From contig NZ_CP108644.1 of assembly GCF_041435495.1 (NCBI RefSeq), forward strand, positions 2,108,001-2,172,000: a DNA stretch of 64,000 nt, written 5' to 3'. This DNA comes from Streptomyces sp. NBC_01116. GTDB taxonomy: Bacteria; Actinomycetota; Actinomycetes; Streptomycetales; Streptomycetaceae. This document shows positions 19,352 to 29,100 of the stretch, piece by piece (the stretch's first letter is position 1; each line of letters opens with the position of its first letter). The notes under the pieces are model-generated. The model was not told where the DNA came from and made no database searches. It saw only the letters and a list, made by a program, of their open reading frames with translations. Made by a program: the position numbers and the translations under genes.

Positions 19352-20059
19352 ATGGCGAGGAAGGCAAAAACTGAAGGCGCGGACAGCGCCGAGAACGCAG
19401 GGCGGCTCAAGCAGATCGCCCTGACCTACAAGATGACCAGGCGGACCGACAGCAAGATCGGTCTTGTCGTCGCGGGTGTCGGAATCGTCACGTTCGGTGT
19501 CCTCCTCGGCATCGGCTTCGCGATCGGACACCCGGTCTATCTGGGCATCCTGGGCTTCGTCCTGGCCGTCCTCGCGATGGCGATCATCTTCGGCCGGCGC
19601 GCCGAGCGGGCGGCCTTCGGACAGATGGAGGGCCAGCCCGGAGCGGCGGCCGCCGTCCTGGACCGGATCGGACGCGGCTGGACCACCACCCCCGCGGTGG
19701 CGATGAACCGCAGCCAGGACGTCGTCCACCGGGCGGTCGGCAAGGCCGGCATCGTCCTGGTGGCCGAGGGCAACCCGAACCGGGTGAAGAGCCTGCTGGC
19801 GTCCGAGAAGAAGAAGATGGCCCGCATCGTGGTGGACGTGCCGGTGCACGACATCATCGTCGGCAACGGCGAGGGCCAGGTGCCCCTGAAGAAGGTCCGC
19901 ACCAAGATGCTGAAGCTGCCCCGCGTCCTGACCGGCCCGCAGGTGACCTCCACCAACGACCGGCTGCGCGCGATGGGCGATCTGATGAGCAACATGCCGC
20001 TGCCGAAGGGCCCGATGCCCAAGGGCATGCGGATGCCGCGCGGCGGGAAGATGCGCTGA
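19352..20059 (+). CDS. DUF4191 membrane protein
   Basis: A 235-residue actinobacterial membrane protein. After a hydrophilic N-terminus (KTEGADSAENAGRLKQIALTYKMTRR) come two closely spaced transmembrane helices at about residues 36-85 (IGLVVAGVGIVTFGVLLGIG and YLGILGFVLAVLAMAIIF). A conserved cytosolic domain of about 150 residues follows. The end is rich in Met/Pro/Gly (PLPKGPMPKGMRMPRGG). The family is universally linked to the lipA region in actinobacteria but is functionally uncharacterised. Confidence 0.85.
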   Translation: MARKAKTEGADSAENAGRLKQIALTYKMTRRTDSKIGLVVAGVGIVTFGVLLGIGFAIGHPVYLGILGFVLAVLAMAIIFGRRAERAAFGQMEGQPGAAAAVLDRIGRGWTTTPAVAMNRSQDVVHRAVGKAGIVLVAEGNPNRVKSLLASEKKKMARIVVDVPVHDIIVGNGEGQVPLKKVRTKMLKLPRVLTGPQVTSTNDRLRAMGDLMSNMPLPKGPMPKGMRMPRGGKMR

Positions 20060-20077
20060 CTGCGACGTGACGCAGAA

Positions 20078-20119
20078 CGGGGCGGCCCCGGACCGGTGAA
20101 CGGTCCCGGGGCCGCCCCG
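20078..20119. terminator. Bidirectional terminator between convergent genes
   Basis: A perfect 14-bp stem pairs 20078-20091 (CGGGGCGGCCCCGG) with 20106-20119, and an inner ACCG/CGGT pairing extends it. It serves both the DUF4191 gene and the convergent RDD gene. Confidence 0.85.
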
Positions 20120-20149
20120 TTTCTCATGAGCGCGTCGGTGTCGGGAAGG

Positions 20150-20617
20150 TCACATCCGGACCTGCACGGCGCGGGACAGCCGGTCGTGCAGTCCGCGCCC
20201 GTCGCGGTCCCAGACCAGCGCGGGGATGACGAGCAGGAGCAGGACGGTCCGCACGGCGACCCGCACGAACCCGAGCCGCCCGCCGTCGTCGGCGACCACC
20301 CGGACGCCCAGGAGGCGCTTTCCGGGGGTGCAGCCGATGGTGCCGACCGTCAGCAGGCTCAGCACGAGGAAGATGCCGAGCGCCCAGTTCCCCGCCGCCT
20401 GCTGGTCACCGCGGGCGAGCAGCCCGTATGCGATCAGCATGCAGAGGGTCCAGTCGATGAAGAGGGCCCCGAAGCGCCGGCCGAGCGGAGCGACCGAGCC
20501 GGGCCCCTCCTCGGGCAGCCCGAGCCCCTTGCCCCGGTAGCCGAAGTCGGCGCCCATCTCCTCGGCGGCCGCGCGGGGCCCCGAGAGCCACGATCCGATT
20601 GCTTGCCTGTTGTCCAC
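20150..20617 (-). CDS. RDD family membrane protein
   Basis: A 155-residue membrane protein. RRFGALFIDWTLCMLIAYGLL contains the Arg and Asp residues that name the RDD family. Later hydrophobic segments (WALGIFLVLSLLTVGTIGCTPGKRLLGVRVV) and TVLLLLVIPALVWDRDGRGLHDRLS complete the fold. Start chosen at GTG 20617 (VDNRQAIGSWLSGPRAAAEE), the usual N-terminus. The frame is open back to 20695. It is transcribed toward the DUF4191 gene, and its promoter region abuts that of glnA. Confidence 0.85.
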   Translation of the reverse strand: MDNRQAIGSWLSGPRAAAEEMGADFGYRGKGLGLPEEGPGSVAPLGRRFGALFIDWTLCMLIAYGLLARGDQQAAGNWALGIFLVLSLLTVGTIGCTPGKRLLGVRVVADDGGRLGFVRVAVRTVLLLLVIPALVWDRDGRGLHDRLSRAVQVRM

Positions 20618-20702
20618 CCGTCCACGGTACTGCGCCGGTGTTTGCCCGAGGCCGGGCGGGGCACCGGAAACAGTCGCGGAGATGCCGCCCGCCACCGCCC
20701 CG

Positions 20703-20741
20703 GTTAACTTGGGCGAAACAAATGGGTCACGCTTGAGAAAT
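20703..20741 (+). promoter_or_regulatory. GlnR box upstream of glnA
   Basis: Four 5-mers are spaced exactly 11 bp apart: TTAAC (20704-20708), GAAAC (20715-20719), GTCAC (20726-20730) and GAAAT (20737-20741). This is the a1-b1-a2-b2 arrangement bound by the OmpR-type nitrogen regulator GlnR in Streptomyces. It lies about 100 nt before glnA. Confidence 0.88.
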
Positions 20742-20838
20742 CACGCCTGCCTATGGTCGGGTCCATCGTGCGCCACCGCACTGGCCGCACCACGAGCTAC
20801 AACCCCGTCCCTCCCGGGCCGGGAGTAGGAGGAGTTGG

Positions 20839-22248
20839 ATGTTCCAGAACGCCGACGAAGTGCAGAAGTACGTAGCGGACAACGACGTCAAGTTCATCGA
20901 TGTCCGGTTCTGCGACCTGCCCGGGGTGATGCAGCACTTCACGATCCCGGCAGCGACCTTCGACCCGGCCGAGGAACTGGCCTTCGACGGTTCGTCGATC
21001 CGCGGCTTCCAGGCCATCCACGAGTCGGACATGGCGCTGCGCGCGGACCTGTCGACGGCACGGGTGGACCCCTTCCGCCGTGACAAGACCGTCAACATCA
21101 ACTTCTTCATCCACGACCCGATCACGGGCGAGCAGTACAGCCGTGACCCGCGCAACATCGCCAAGAAGGCCGAGGCGTACCTCACCTCGACCGGCATCGC
21201 GGACACCGCGTACTTCGGCCCCGAGGCGGAGTTCTACGTCTTCGACAACGTCCGCTTCCAGACGTCGGCGAACGAGAGCTTCTACCACATCGACTCCGAG
21301 GCCGGCGCCTGGAACACCGGGTCGGAGGAGAACAACCGCGGCTACAAGGTCCGCTACAAGGGCGGCTACTTCCCGGTCCCGCCGGTGGACCACTTCGCCG
21401 ACCTGCGTGCCGAGATCTCCCTGGAGCTGGACAAGAACGGCCTCCAGGTCGAGCGCCAGCACCACGAGGTCGGCACGGCCGGCCAGGCCGAGATCAACTA
21501 CAAGTTCAACACGCTGCTCGCCGCGGCCGACGACCTGATGCTCTTCAAGTACATCGTGAAGAACGTCGCCTGGCGCAACGGCAAGACCGCGACCTTCATG
21601 CCGAAGCCGATCTTCGGCGACAACGGCTCGGGCATGCACGTGCACCAGTCGCTGTGGCAGGGCGGCACGCCGCTCTTCTACGACGAGCAGGGTTACGCCG
21701 GCCTCTCGGACATGGCCCGCTACTACATCGGCGGCATCCTCAAGCACGCCCCGTCGCTGCTGGCCTTCACCAACCCGACGGTCAACTCCTACCACCGCCT
21801 GGTCCCCGGCTTCGAGGCCCCGGTCAACATGGTGTACTCGCAGCGCAACCGCTCCGCCGCGATGCGCATCCCGATCACCGGCTCGAACCCGAAGGCCAAG
21901 CGCGTCGAGTTCCGCGCCCCGGACCCGTCCTCGAACCCGTACCTCGCGTTCTCCGCGCTGCTGATGGCGGGCCTGGACGGCGTGAAGAACAAGATCGAGC
22001 CGGCCGAGCCGATCGACAAGGACCTCTACGAGCTGGCTCCCGAGGAGCACGCAGGCGTCCAGCAGGTCCCGACGTCCCTCCCGGCCGTGCTCGACGCCCT
22101 GGAGGCGGACAACGAGTACCTCCAGGCGGGCGGCGTCTTCACGCCGGACCTGATCGAGACGTGGATCGACTACAAGCGCACGCACGAGATCGCCCCGATC
22201 CAGCTGCGCCCGCACCCGCACGAGTTCGAGCTGTACTTCGACATCTAG
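20839..22248 (+). CDS. glnA: Glutamine synthetase type I
   Basis: It makes glutamine from glutamate, ammonia and ATP as a dodecamer. 469 residues, standard for [13 protein letters not shown], the ATP-binding [16 protein letters not shown], and the C-terminal [10 protein letters not shown] carrying the tyrosine modified by GlnE adenylyltransferase are all present, which marks the GSI-beta class. GTAGGAGGAGTTG gives a strong ribosome-binding site. Expression is expected to follow nitrogen status through the GlnR box just upstream. A second, unrelated glutamine synthetase (GSII) is near the right end of the window. Confidence 0.97.
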   Translation: MFQNADEVQKYVADNDVKFIDVRFCDLPGVMQHFTIPAATFDPAEELAFDGSSIRGFQAIHESDMALRADLSTARVDPFRRDKTVNINFFIHDPITGEQYSRDPRNIAKKAEAYLTSTGIADTAYFGPEAEFYVFDNVRFQTSANESFYHIDSEAGAWNTGSEENNRGYKVRYKGGYFPVPPVDHFADLRAEISLELDKNGLQVERQHHEVGTAGQAEINYKFNTLLAAADDLMLFKYIVKNVAWRNGKTATFMPKPIFGDNGSGMHVHQSLWQGGTPLFYDEQGYAGLSDMARYYIGGILKHAPSLLAFTNPTVNSYHRLVPGFEAPVNMVYSQRNRSAAMRIPITGSNPKAKRVEFRAPDPSSNPYLAFSALLMAGLDGVKNKIEPAEPIDKDLYELAPEEHAGVQQVPTSLPAVLDALEADNEYLQAGGVFTPDLIETWIDYKRTHEIAPIQLRPHPHEFELYFDI

Positions 22249-22277
22249 GAACACCTCTCCTGACCCGCGTCAGGAAC

Positions 22278-22325
22278 ACGGCCGAGGGCCGCCGCCTCCC
22301 CCGGGAGGCGGCGGCCCTCGGCCGT
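22278..22325. terminator. Perfect 23-bp hairpin between glnA and the BGC
   Basis: 22278-22300 pairs without mismatch with 22303-22325 (stem starts ACGGCCGAGGG) around a 2-nt centre. It lies between the stop of glnA (22248) and the convergent stop of the first thioesterase (22340). It is well placed to insulate both transcription units. Confidence 0.9.
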
Positions 22326-22339
22326 TGTCACGACCGGGT

Positions 22340-23095
22340 TCACGCCGGTGCGGCCGTCAGCGTCCCGCGCAGGGCCGCCAGGAGTGCGGCTTCGTTGTCG
22401 CGGAAGTAGAAGTGGCCGCCGGGGAAGGTGCGGACGGTCAGGGGCGGTGAGGTGTGGTGCTGCCAGGCCTCGGGGGCGGTGGCGGCCGGGGTGTCGGTGG
22501 CGCCGGTGAAGACCGTCGTGGGGACGGGGAGCGGGGGGCCGGGGTGGTGGCGGTGGGTTTCGGCCAGGCGCAGGTCGGCGCGGAGCGGGGCGCTGATCAT
22601 CGCCCGTAGGTGGCGCGAGGCCAGGACCGGTTCGGGGATGCCGCCGTGGCGTGCCGCGACCGCTTCCAGGAAGGCGTCCTCGGGCAGGGTGTGCAAGGGA
22701 TGTCCGGGGCGCGGCAGGTGCGGGGCCGGGAGGGCGGAGACGATCAGGCGGTCGGGCAGCGGGCGGCCGGTGGTGTGCAGGGCTCTGGTGATCTCGTACG
22801 CGACCAGGGCGCCCAGGCTGTGGCCGAAGAAGGAGAACGGGCCGTTGCCGAGCGGCACGTCGGTGATGAAGTCCCGCACCAGGGCGGCCAGGGTCGCGGC
22901 GTGGGGCTCCCGGTGGCGTCCGGCGCGGCCGGGGAGCCGGACCACGTGCAGGGTGGTGTCGCCGAGGCCTTCGGCCCAGCGCGCGTACTCGGCCGGGTTC
23001 CCTCCCGCGTGCGGGAAGCAGTACAGGTCCGGGGCGCCCGCGGTGGCGCCGGTCGGGGTGAGCAGCCAGCGGCGGGCCGTCGGGGCGGGGGTCAT
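22340..23095 (-). CDS. Type II thioesterase (TE1)
   Basis: A 251-residue alpha/beta hydrolase of the GrsT/RifR class, which removes stalled or wrong acyl groups from carrier proteins. The N-terminal LYCFPHAGGNPAEYARWAEGL and the nucleophile motif GHSLG (Ser93) are typical. The C-terminal GGHFYFRDN holds the catalytic His. The ATG at 23095 overlaps the stop of the upstream thioesterase by 4 nt (ATGA), which implies translational coupling. It is the last gene of the leftward operon. A second type II thioesterase directly precedes it. Confidence 0.9.
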   Translation of the reverse strand: MTPAPTARRWLLTPTGATAGAPDLYCFPHAGGNPAEYARWAEGLGDTTLHVVRLPGRAGRHREPHAATLAALVRDFITDVPLGNGPFSFFGHSLGALVAYEITRALHTTGRPLPDRLIVSALPAPHLPRPGHPLHTLPEDAFLEAVAARHGGIPEPVLASRHLRAMISAPLRADLRLAETHRHHPGPPLPVPTTVFTGATDTPAATAPEAWQHHTSPPLTVRTFPGGHFYFRDNEAALLAALRGTLTAAPA

Positions 23096-23865
23096 GCCGG
23101 GCGGGGGGCGAGGATGCGGCGGGACAGGTCGGGGACCAGGTCGGGGGCGGCGTCCTGGAGGTAGAAGTGGTCGCCGGGGTAGGAGACCACGGCGGTGGGG
23201 CCGGAGCCGTACGCGCGCCACTCGTCGACCCAGCGTCGCGCGTCCTCGTCCTGGGTGCCGAAGCAGGCCGTCAGCGGGGCGTCGAGCGGGGCGGCGCCGG
23301 GGGTCGGCCGGTACGTCTCGATCAGTTCGTAGTCGGCGCGGAAGGCGGGCAGCAGGAAGGCGCGGAACTCCGGGTCCGCGAGCAGTTCGCTCTCCGCCGC
23401 CCCCATGTCCAGGACGTCCGCGACGATGGCCTCGTCGCCCCGGGTGTGGATGCCCCGGGACTCGTTGCGGTGCGGCGGGACCGCTCCGGAGACCAGCAGG
23501 CCGGCCACGGGGCGGCCGAACTCCTCGCGCAGGGCGAGGGCCGTCTCGTAGGCGAGGAGGGCGCCCATGCTGTGGCCGAACAGCCACAGCGGGAGGTCGC
23601 TCCCGGTGGCCAGGACTGCGGCGAGACGGTGCGCCATGACGCGCATGTCGGTGATGACCGGGTCCGCGAAGCGCGTCTGGCGGCCGGGGTAGCAGACGGC
23701 GCTCAGCTCGATGTCCGGGGCCAGGTGGCGCGGCCAGTCGCGGAAGAACGACGGGGAGCCGCCCGCGTGCGGCAGGCAGACGAGGCGGGCCCGGGGCGTC
23801 GCACCGGGCGGGCGGGCGGTGGTGGCGGTGGCGAAGGGGTGCAGCCACTCCTGGGCGGCGTTCAC
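23092..23865 (-). CDS. Type II thioesterase (TE2)
   Basis: A 257-residue GrsT/RifR-type hydrolase. LVCLPHAGGSPSFFRDWPRHL, GHSMG (Ser99) and GDHFYLQDA are the expected conserved blocks. It is clearly diverged from TE1, so this is not a recent duplication. The GTG at 23865 overlaps the PPTase stop as GTGA. Two editing thioesterases fit a cluster with five carrier domains, where more than one carrier may need deacylation. Either enzyme could instead release the product; no terminal TE domain is fused to the NRPS. Confidence 0.88.
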   Translation of the reverse strand: MNAAQEWLHPFATATTARPPGATPRARLVCLPHAGGSPSFFRDWPRHLAPDIELSAVCYPGRQTRFADPVITDMRVMAHRLAAVLATGSDLPLWLFGHSMGALLAYETALALREEFGRPVAGLLVSGAVPPHRNESRGIHTRGDEAIVADVLDMGAAESELLADPEFRAFLLPAFRADYELIETYRPTPGAAPLDAPLTACFGTQDEDARRWVDEWRAYGSGPTAVVSYPGDHFYLQDAAPDLVPDLSRRILAPRPA

Positions 23866-24578
23866 GTCGGTTGGCCTTTCGGTGAGTTCGGGCGGTCGGG
23901 CACGTGCGTCGCGATCCGGTCGTCGGGCACGTGCGTCGCGATCCGGTGGTCGGGCGCGTCCGTCGCGATCGGGCCGTACGCGCAGCTGAGCGGGAGGCGT
24001 GAGGAGGCGCGCAGGCTGGCCCAGGTGTAGCGGCCCCAGGTGCCCCCGGTGGCGCCGGGTGCGGGCTCGGCGTGGAAGGCGGGGCCCGCCAGGCCGGGGC
24101 CCGCGGCCTTGCCGAGGGCTTCCTTCACCGTCCACAGCCAGGCGAACTCCCGTGCCCGCACCTGCGCCGGCAGAGCCAGCAGTGCGCCGCGGCCCCGCGG
24201 CGCGCACCACCGCAGGAGGGGGTCGGCGATCTCCCGGGGCGGCTGCTGTACGTCGATGCCCACCTCGCGGTCGTACGCGGCGCAGACGGCGACCGCCGTG
24301 CCGCTGTGGCTGACGCTGACGCCGAGGCGGGGCCGGTCGGGCAGGTGGGGGCGGCCGGTGGGCCCGTACGCGATGTCCGCGGCGGCGGCCTCGGGGAAGC
24401 GCTCGGTCAGCAGGGCGCGCAGGGCGCTCCGGCCGGCCAGGTGCGCGGTCCGCCGGGCCGGGCCCGTCAGCCGGTCCGCCCGGGCGCGGTCCCGTGCGGT
24501 GAGCGGTCCGGCGGCGGGGTTCCAGGCGGCCGAGAACAGGATCCAGACCCCGGGGGCCGCCGCCAGGCTCGGCGCCAT
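23862..24578 (-). CDS. Sfp-type 4'-phosphopantetheinyl transferase 1
   Basis: It converts apo to holo carrier proteins by transferring phosphopantetheine from CoA. 238 residues. The motifs are GVSVSHSGTAVAVC, EVGIDVQ (Mg-binding Asp) and FAWLWTVKEALGKAAG, the canonical W-x-x-KE-x-x-x-K. The C-terminus carries a three-fold 9-residue repeat (DDRIATHVP type) encoded by a 27-bp tandem repeat, which looks like a replication-slippage tail outside the fold. It is separated by 1 nt from the upstream adenylation gene. A second PPTase is encoded 15 kb away in the same cluster. Confidence 0.9.
   Translation of the reverse strand: MAPSLAAAPGVWILFSAAWNPAAGPLTARDRARADRLTGPARRTAHLAGRSALRALLTERFPEAAAADIAYGPTGRPHLPDRPRLGVSVSHSGTAVAVCAAYDREVGIDVQQPPREIADPLLRWCAPRGRGALLALPAQVRAREFAWLWTVKEALGKAAGPGLAGPAFHAEPAPGATGGTWGRYTWASLRASSRLPLSCAYGPIATDAPDHRIATHVPDDRIATHVPDRPNSPKGQPT
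23895..23972. repeat. 27-bp tandem repeat in the PPTase 1 tail
   Basis: Three copies of a 27-bp unit (GTCGGGCACGTGCGTCGCG...), starting at 23895, 23922 and 23949. They keep the reading frame and encode about 9 residues each. The third copy is degenerate. Confidence 0.85.
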
Positions 24579-24579
24579 G

Positions 24580-26091
24580 TCAGTCGCCCGTGCCCGCGAG
24601 CACCTTGGCCCGGTCGATCTTCCCGGTGACGCCCAGGGGCAGTTGCTCGTGCGTCCTGATCTCGGCGGGCACCATGTACACGGGCAGGGTGGCGCCGAGG
24701 GCGGTGCGCAGGGCCGTGCGGAAGGCGTCGGGGTCCTCGCGGTCGGCCCGGTTCTGGGGGACGACGTGGGCGACGAGTTGTTCGCCGCCGCCGGGGCGCT
24801 CCTCCACGCCGACGACGGCCGTGCGCACCATGTCGAGGCCGCGCAGCGCGACCTCGATCTCCTCCAGCTCGATGCGGAATCCGCGGATCTTGACCTGTCG
24901 GTCGGCGCGGCCCAGGAACACCAGCTCGTCGCCCTCGACGGCGACGAGGTCGCCGGTGCGGTAGTGGATCCCCTCGCGGCCGGGCAGTTCGACGAAGCGC
25001 TGCTCCGTGAGGTCGGGGCGGCCGAGATAGCCGGTGGCCACGCACGGTCCGCCGAGGTACAGCTCGCCGCTCTCGCCGTCGGCGGCCTCGCGGCCCTCGG
25101 CGTCCAGGACGACGGTCGTGTGTCCGGGCATGGCGTGGCCGATCGGGACGGAGGCGCCGTTCCAGCCGGGGGCGATCCAGTACAGCGTGGCCGTGATGAT
25201 CGCCTCGGTCGGCCCGTAGGCGTTGCAGAGCGGGATCGAGGCGAGGGGGCCGGCCACCCAGCGGCGGACGACGCCGGGGTGCACCGCCTCACCGCCGAAG
25301 ACGATCCCGCGTACCGAGGCGAGCGCGTCGCGGTCGTCCTCGGTCAGCTCCTCGCCGAAGAAGGCCTCGAAGTAGGCGGTGGTGCAGGCGATGAAGGTGA
25401 CCTGGTGGAGTCGCACCCGGGCGAAGAGCTGCTGGCCGGTCCAGAGGGACGGGCCGCGCAGGAGCACGGTCGCCCCGCAGGTCAGCGGGGCCCATATCTC
25501 CTCGATGGCCGCGTCGAAGCTGGCGGAGGAGAACGAGAGCAGCACGTCCGGCTCGGTGAGTCCGTACGCCTCGCAGGTGCCCCGCAGATGCTCGGCCAGT
25601 CCGTGATGGCCGACCTGCACTCCCTTGGGGCGGCCGGTGGAGCCGGAGGTGTAGATGAGGTAGGCGGTGTCGTCCCCGGTCGCGCGGTGCGGTGAGCGGC
25701 GGGCGGCGGGCGCCGGTTCGGTGACCGGCCTGATCCGCTCGACGGGCAGGCCCGGTTCGGGGCCGTCGTCGGCGGTGTGCAGGACGAGGCGGGCCCGGGT
25801 GTCGTCGACGATGTAGCGGACGCGATCGGCCGGCATCCGCGGGTCGATGGGCGCCCAGGCGACGCCGGACAGCCAGGCTCCGAGCGCGGCGGTGACGAAC
25901 TCCGCGTTGCCCGGGCCGGCCAGGATGACGGTGTCGCCGCGCTCGCAGCCGAGGTCCCGCAGGCGTGCCGCCACGGCGTGGGCGCCGTCCCAGAGCTGCC
26001 GGTAGGTGACACGGTCCCTGCCGCAGAGCAGCGCGGTCTTGTCGGGGTGGCGAAGGACGGATCCCTCGATCAGGTCGATGACGGTGGTCAT
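24580..26091 (-). CDS. Stand-alone adenylation enzyme (A1)
   Basis: A 503-residue AMP-forming amino/aryl acid activating enzyme with no fused carrier. [15 protein letters not shown] is core A3, AYGPTEA is A5, YRTGDL is A7, GRADRQVKIRGFRIELEEIE is A8, and GKIDRAK at the C-terminus has the catalytic Lys. Hand alignment to GrsA gives the pocket residues D-A-E-A-V-G-A-I-T-K, a code I cannot match. The Asp at position 235 suggests an alpha-amino acid. It probably loads the free carrier protein encoded at the head of this operon. 40 nt separate it from the NRPS gene. Confidence 0.88.
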   Translation of the reverse strand: MTTVIDLIEGSVLRHPDKTALLCGRDRVTYRQLWDGAHAVAARLRDLGCERGDTVILAGPGNAEFVTAALGAWLSGVAWAPIDPRMPADRVRYIVDDTRARLVLHTADDGPEPGLPVERIRPVTEPAPAARRSPHRATGDDTAYLIYTSGSTGRPKGVQVGHHGLAEHLRGTCEAYGLTEPDVLLSFSSASFDAAIEEIWAPLTCGATVLLRGPSLWTGQQLFARVRLHQVTFIACTTAYFEAFFGEELTEDDRDALASVRGIVFGGEAVHPGVVRRWVAGPLASIPLCNAYGPTEAIITATLYWIAPGWNGASVPIGHAMPGHTTVVLDAEGREAADGESGELYLGGPCVATGYLGRPDLTEQRFVELPGREGIHYRTGDLVAVEGDELVFLGRADRQVKIRGFRIELEEIEVALRGLDMVRTAVVGVEERPGGGEQLVAHVVPQNRADREDPDAFRTALRTALGATLPVYMVPAEIRTHEQLPLGVTGKIDRAKVLAGTGD

Positions 26092-26131
26092 GTACGTCTC
26101 CGTGGTCGGGGTCGGTCGAACGGAGGGCCGG

Positions 26132-29100
26132 TCAGCGGGGCCGGCGGTCGGCGGGGCCGGCGGACGCCTGCCGCGGCGCCGTGTCCAGGTGGGCGGCCAG
26201 GGCGCCCAGGGTGGGCGAGCGGAAGAAGTCCGCCACCGCCACGCGTACGCCGGTGGCCCCGGCCAGCTCGCTCAACAGGCGCATGACGTCGAAGGAGTTG
26301 CCGCCGAGGACGAAGAACGAGTCCTCGGGGCCGGTGGGTTCGTTGCCGAGGATGCGGGTCCACAGCTCCCGTACCGTCGCCTCGGCCGGGCTCGGGTTCC
26401 AGTCGCCCGTGGCGGGCCGCTCATCGGCGTTCTCGAACTCGCCCGCCTCGTAGCGGCGGAGCAGGGCGACCCGGTCGACCTTGCCGTTGGCGGTCAGGGG
26501 CATCAGGTCGATGCGCAGCACGTGCCGGGGGATCATGTACGTGGGCAGGTCCTGCCGGAGGGCGTCACGCAGACGGGCGACGTCGAGCGGCTCGCCGGGA
26601 GCGGGCAGCACGAAGAGGCACAGGGCGGCCTGTTCACCGGTGCCGCGCACGGTCGCGGCGGCGGCCCGGACAGCGGGCAGCCGCTCGGCCGCGGTCTCCA
26701 GTTCGCCCAGCTCGACGCGGTGTCCGCGCAGTTTGACCTGGGAGTCGCGGCGTCCGAGGAAGAGCAGGTCGCCGTCCTCCGCGCGCACGGCCAGGTCGCC
26801 GGTGCGGTACATGCGCCCGCCTCCGGGTGCGGGCAGGAAGGCGGCCTCGGTGCGCTCGGGGCTGTTGACGTACTCCTGGGCGGGGCAGACGCCGCCGAAG
26901 TGCAGTTCGCCGACCGCGCCGGGTGGTACCTCCTGGCCGTCCGGGCCGAGCAGGTGGGTGTCGACTCCCGGCAGGGTGCGGCCGATCGGCACGTGGGACG
27001 GACGTCCGGCGGGGCCGCCGGGCAGGACGTGCCAGGTCACCGCGTGCGTCTCGGTGGGCCCGTAGAGGTTCACCAGGGTCAACCGGTCGTGGGTGTCGAG
27101 CAGTCGGCGGGAGCGGCTGTCGAGGTGGAGCTGTTCGCCGGACACGCAGAGGAAGGAGACGGTGCGCAGGGTGTGCCCGGCGTCGTCCGCGGCCGCGGCG
27201 AACGCGCCGAGGACGGCGACCGGGAGATAGACGTGGGTCAGTCGTTCGCGGTCGACCAGCTCGGCCACCGCCCGCAGGTCCCGGCGGTCGGTGGGGCCGA
27301 GGCCGTACACCGTGCCGCCGGCGGCCAGGGTCGGGAAGATCTCCTGGTAGGAGACGTCGAAGCCGAGCGGTGCGAACTGGAGGAAGCGTGTGGCGGGGCC
27401 CATCGCCAGCTCCTCCAGCTGCCAGTGCAGGAGGTTGACGAGGGCGGGCTGGCCCATCAGGACGCCCTTGGGGCGGCCGGTGGAGCCGGAGGTGAACATG
27501 ATGTAGACGGGGTCGGAGCCGTCGGAGGGCTCCGGCGCGTCGGCGGTCGCGCCGGCCTGCTCCAGTTCCGTGACCGTGGCCCGTTCGGGCTCGCCGGGCA
27601 CCACGGAGGCGTTGGCGATCATGAAGGTGCAGTCCGCGTGGTCGAGCATGTAGCTCAGCCGGTCCGCCGGGAGTCCGGTGTCGATGGGCAGGTAGGCGGC
27701 CCCGCACCACAGGACGGCGAGCATGGCGACGACGGTGTCGGCGAGGTTGTCGGGCACCACCGCGACCACGTGGCCGCGCCGCACGCCGCGCCCGCTCAGT
27801 CCGGCGGCCGCGCGGCGGGTGCGCTCCAGCAGCTCGCGGTAGGTCAGGGCGGTGCCGCCCGGGTCGACGACGGCCGGGTGGTCCGGGTCGCGTCCGGCCG
27901 CGGCGGCCGCCAGGCCGAGCAGCCCGCCCTCGGCCTCGACGCGGGCCTCGTGGCCGCGGCGGAAGCCGGCCGTGGCGCGGGTGTCCAGGGAACGGGTCAG
28001 CTCGCGGAGCGGGGCGCGGGGCTCGTCCGCGGCGCCCAGCACCAGCTGCCGGTACTCGGCGAGGAAGCGTTCGGCGTACGGGGCCGGCAGCAGGTCCGTG
28101 TCGTACTCCAGCTCGATGAGCAGCCCGTCGTCGACGGGCGTCGCGCCGAGCCACAGGTCGAAGCGGGCCGCTTCCTGCGAGACGAACTCCACCGTCCCGG
28201 TGAGGCCGGGCGCCAGTTCCAGCCGGGTGGGCAGGGTGTCCTGCATGGCGAACATGCACTGGAAGAGCGGGTTCCGGTTCGTCACGCGCTCGGGGGCGAC
28301 CTCGGCCACCAGCGCGTCGAACGGCACCGCCTGGTAGCGCATCGCCTCGCGCACGACGCCGGCGACGGCCGTGCAGTGCTCGTCGAAGGTGGGCGCGGCG
28401 GCGGGCAGCACGAGGGGCAGCGTGTTGACGAAGAAGCCGCACAGTTCGTGGGCGGCGATGGTGCGCCGGGTGGAGAAGGGGCTGCCGACGACGACCGTGT
28501 CCTGGCCCGCGTACTGGCCCAGCAGGGTGGAGTAGCAGGCGAGCAGGAAGCCGAACGGGGTGACGGAGAGTTCGCGGGCGGCGGCCTCGACGCGGCGGCG
28601 TTCCTCGACGGTGAGCAGGACGGAGAGGTCGCCGCCGGCGAAGGAGGTGTCGACCGGCCGGGTGGGCGTGGGGTAGAGCGTCGTCGCGGGTGCGGCGGCG
28701 ACGGCCGCGGCGAGCCGGGGCACCTCTCCGGCGACGAGGGCGGCGTCGGTGGCCCGGACCTGCGCGGCGAGTTCGGCGGCGAGCTGCTGCTCGCGGCGGC
28801 CGGGGGCGGCGCCGGGGTCGTCCGAGCGGTAGCCCTCGCGCAGTTCGTCGAGGAAGGCCGTCATGGAGACGCCGTCGCTGACCGAGTGGTGGATGTTGCA
28901 GAGGAGGGCGCTTTCCCGCTCCCCGCGGACCAGGGCGAACCTGCAGAGCGGGGCCCGTCGCAGGTCGACCGCGAGCTTCGCGAACCGGCGGCTCTCCTCG
29001 TCGACGACGGCCGCGAAGGCGGCCCCCCGCCCGGTGACGTCCCTGGTCTCCAGGTCGACGTCGGCGGGTTCGGTGAGCCGGGCGCGGGGCACCCCGCCGT

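Noticed and set aside
22278..22325. Long inverted repeat considered as an insertion-element end
   Set aside because: It is a single compact hairpin between two convergent stops with no transposase and no target duplication; a terminator explains it.
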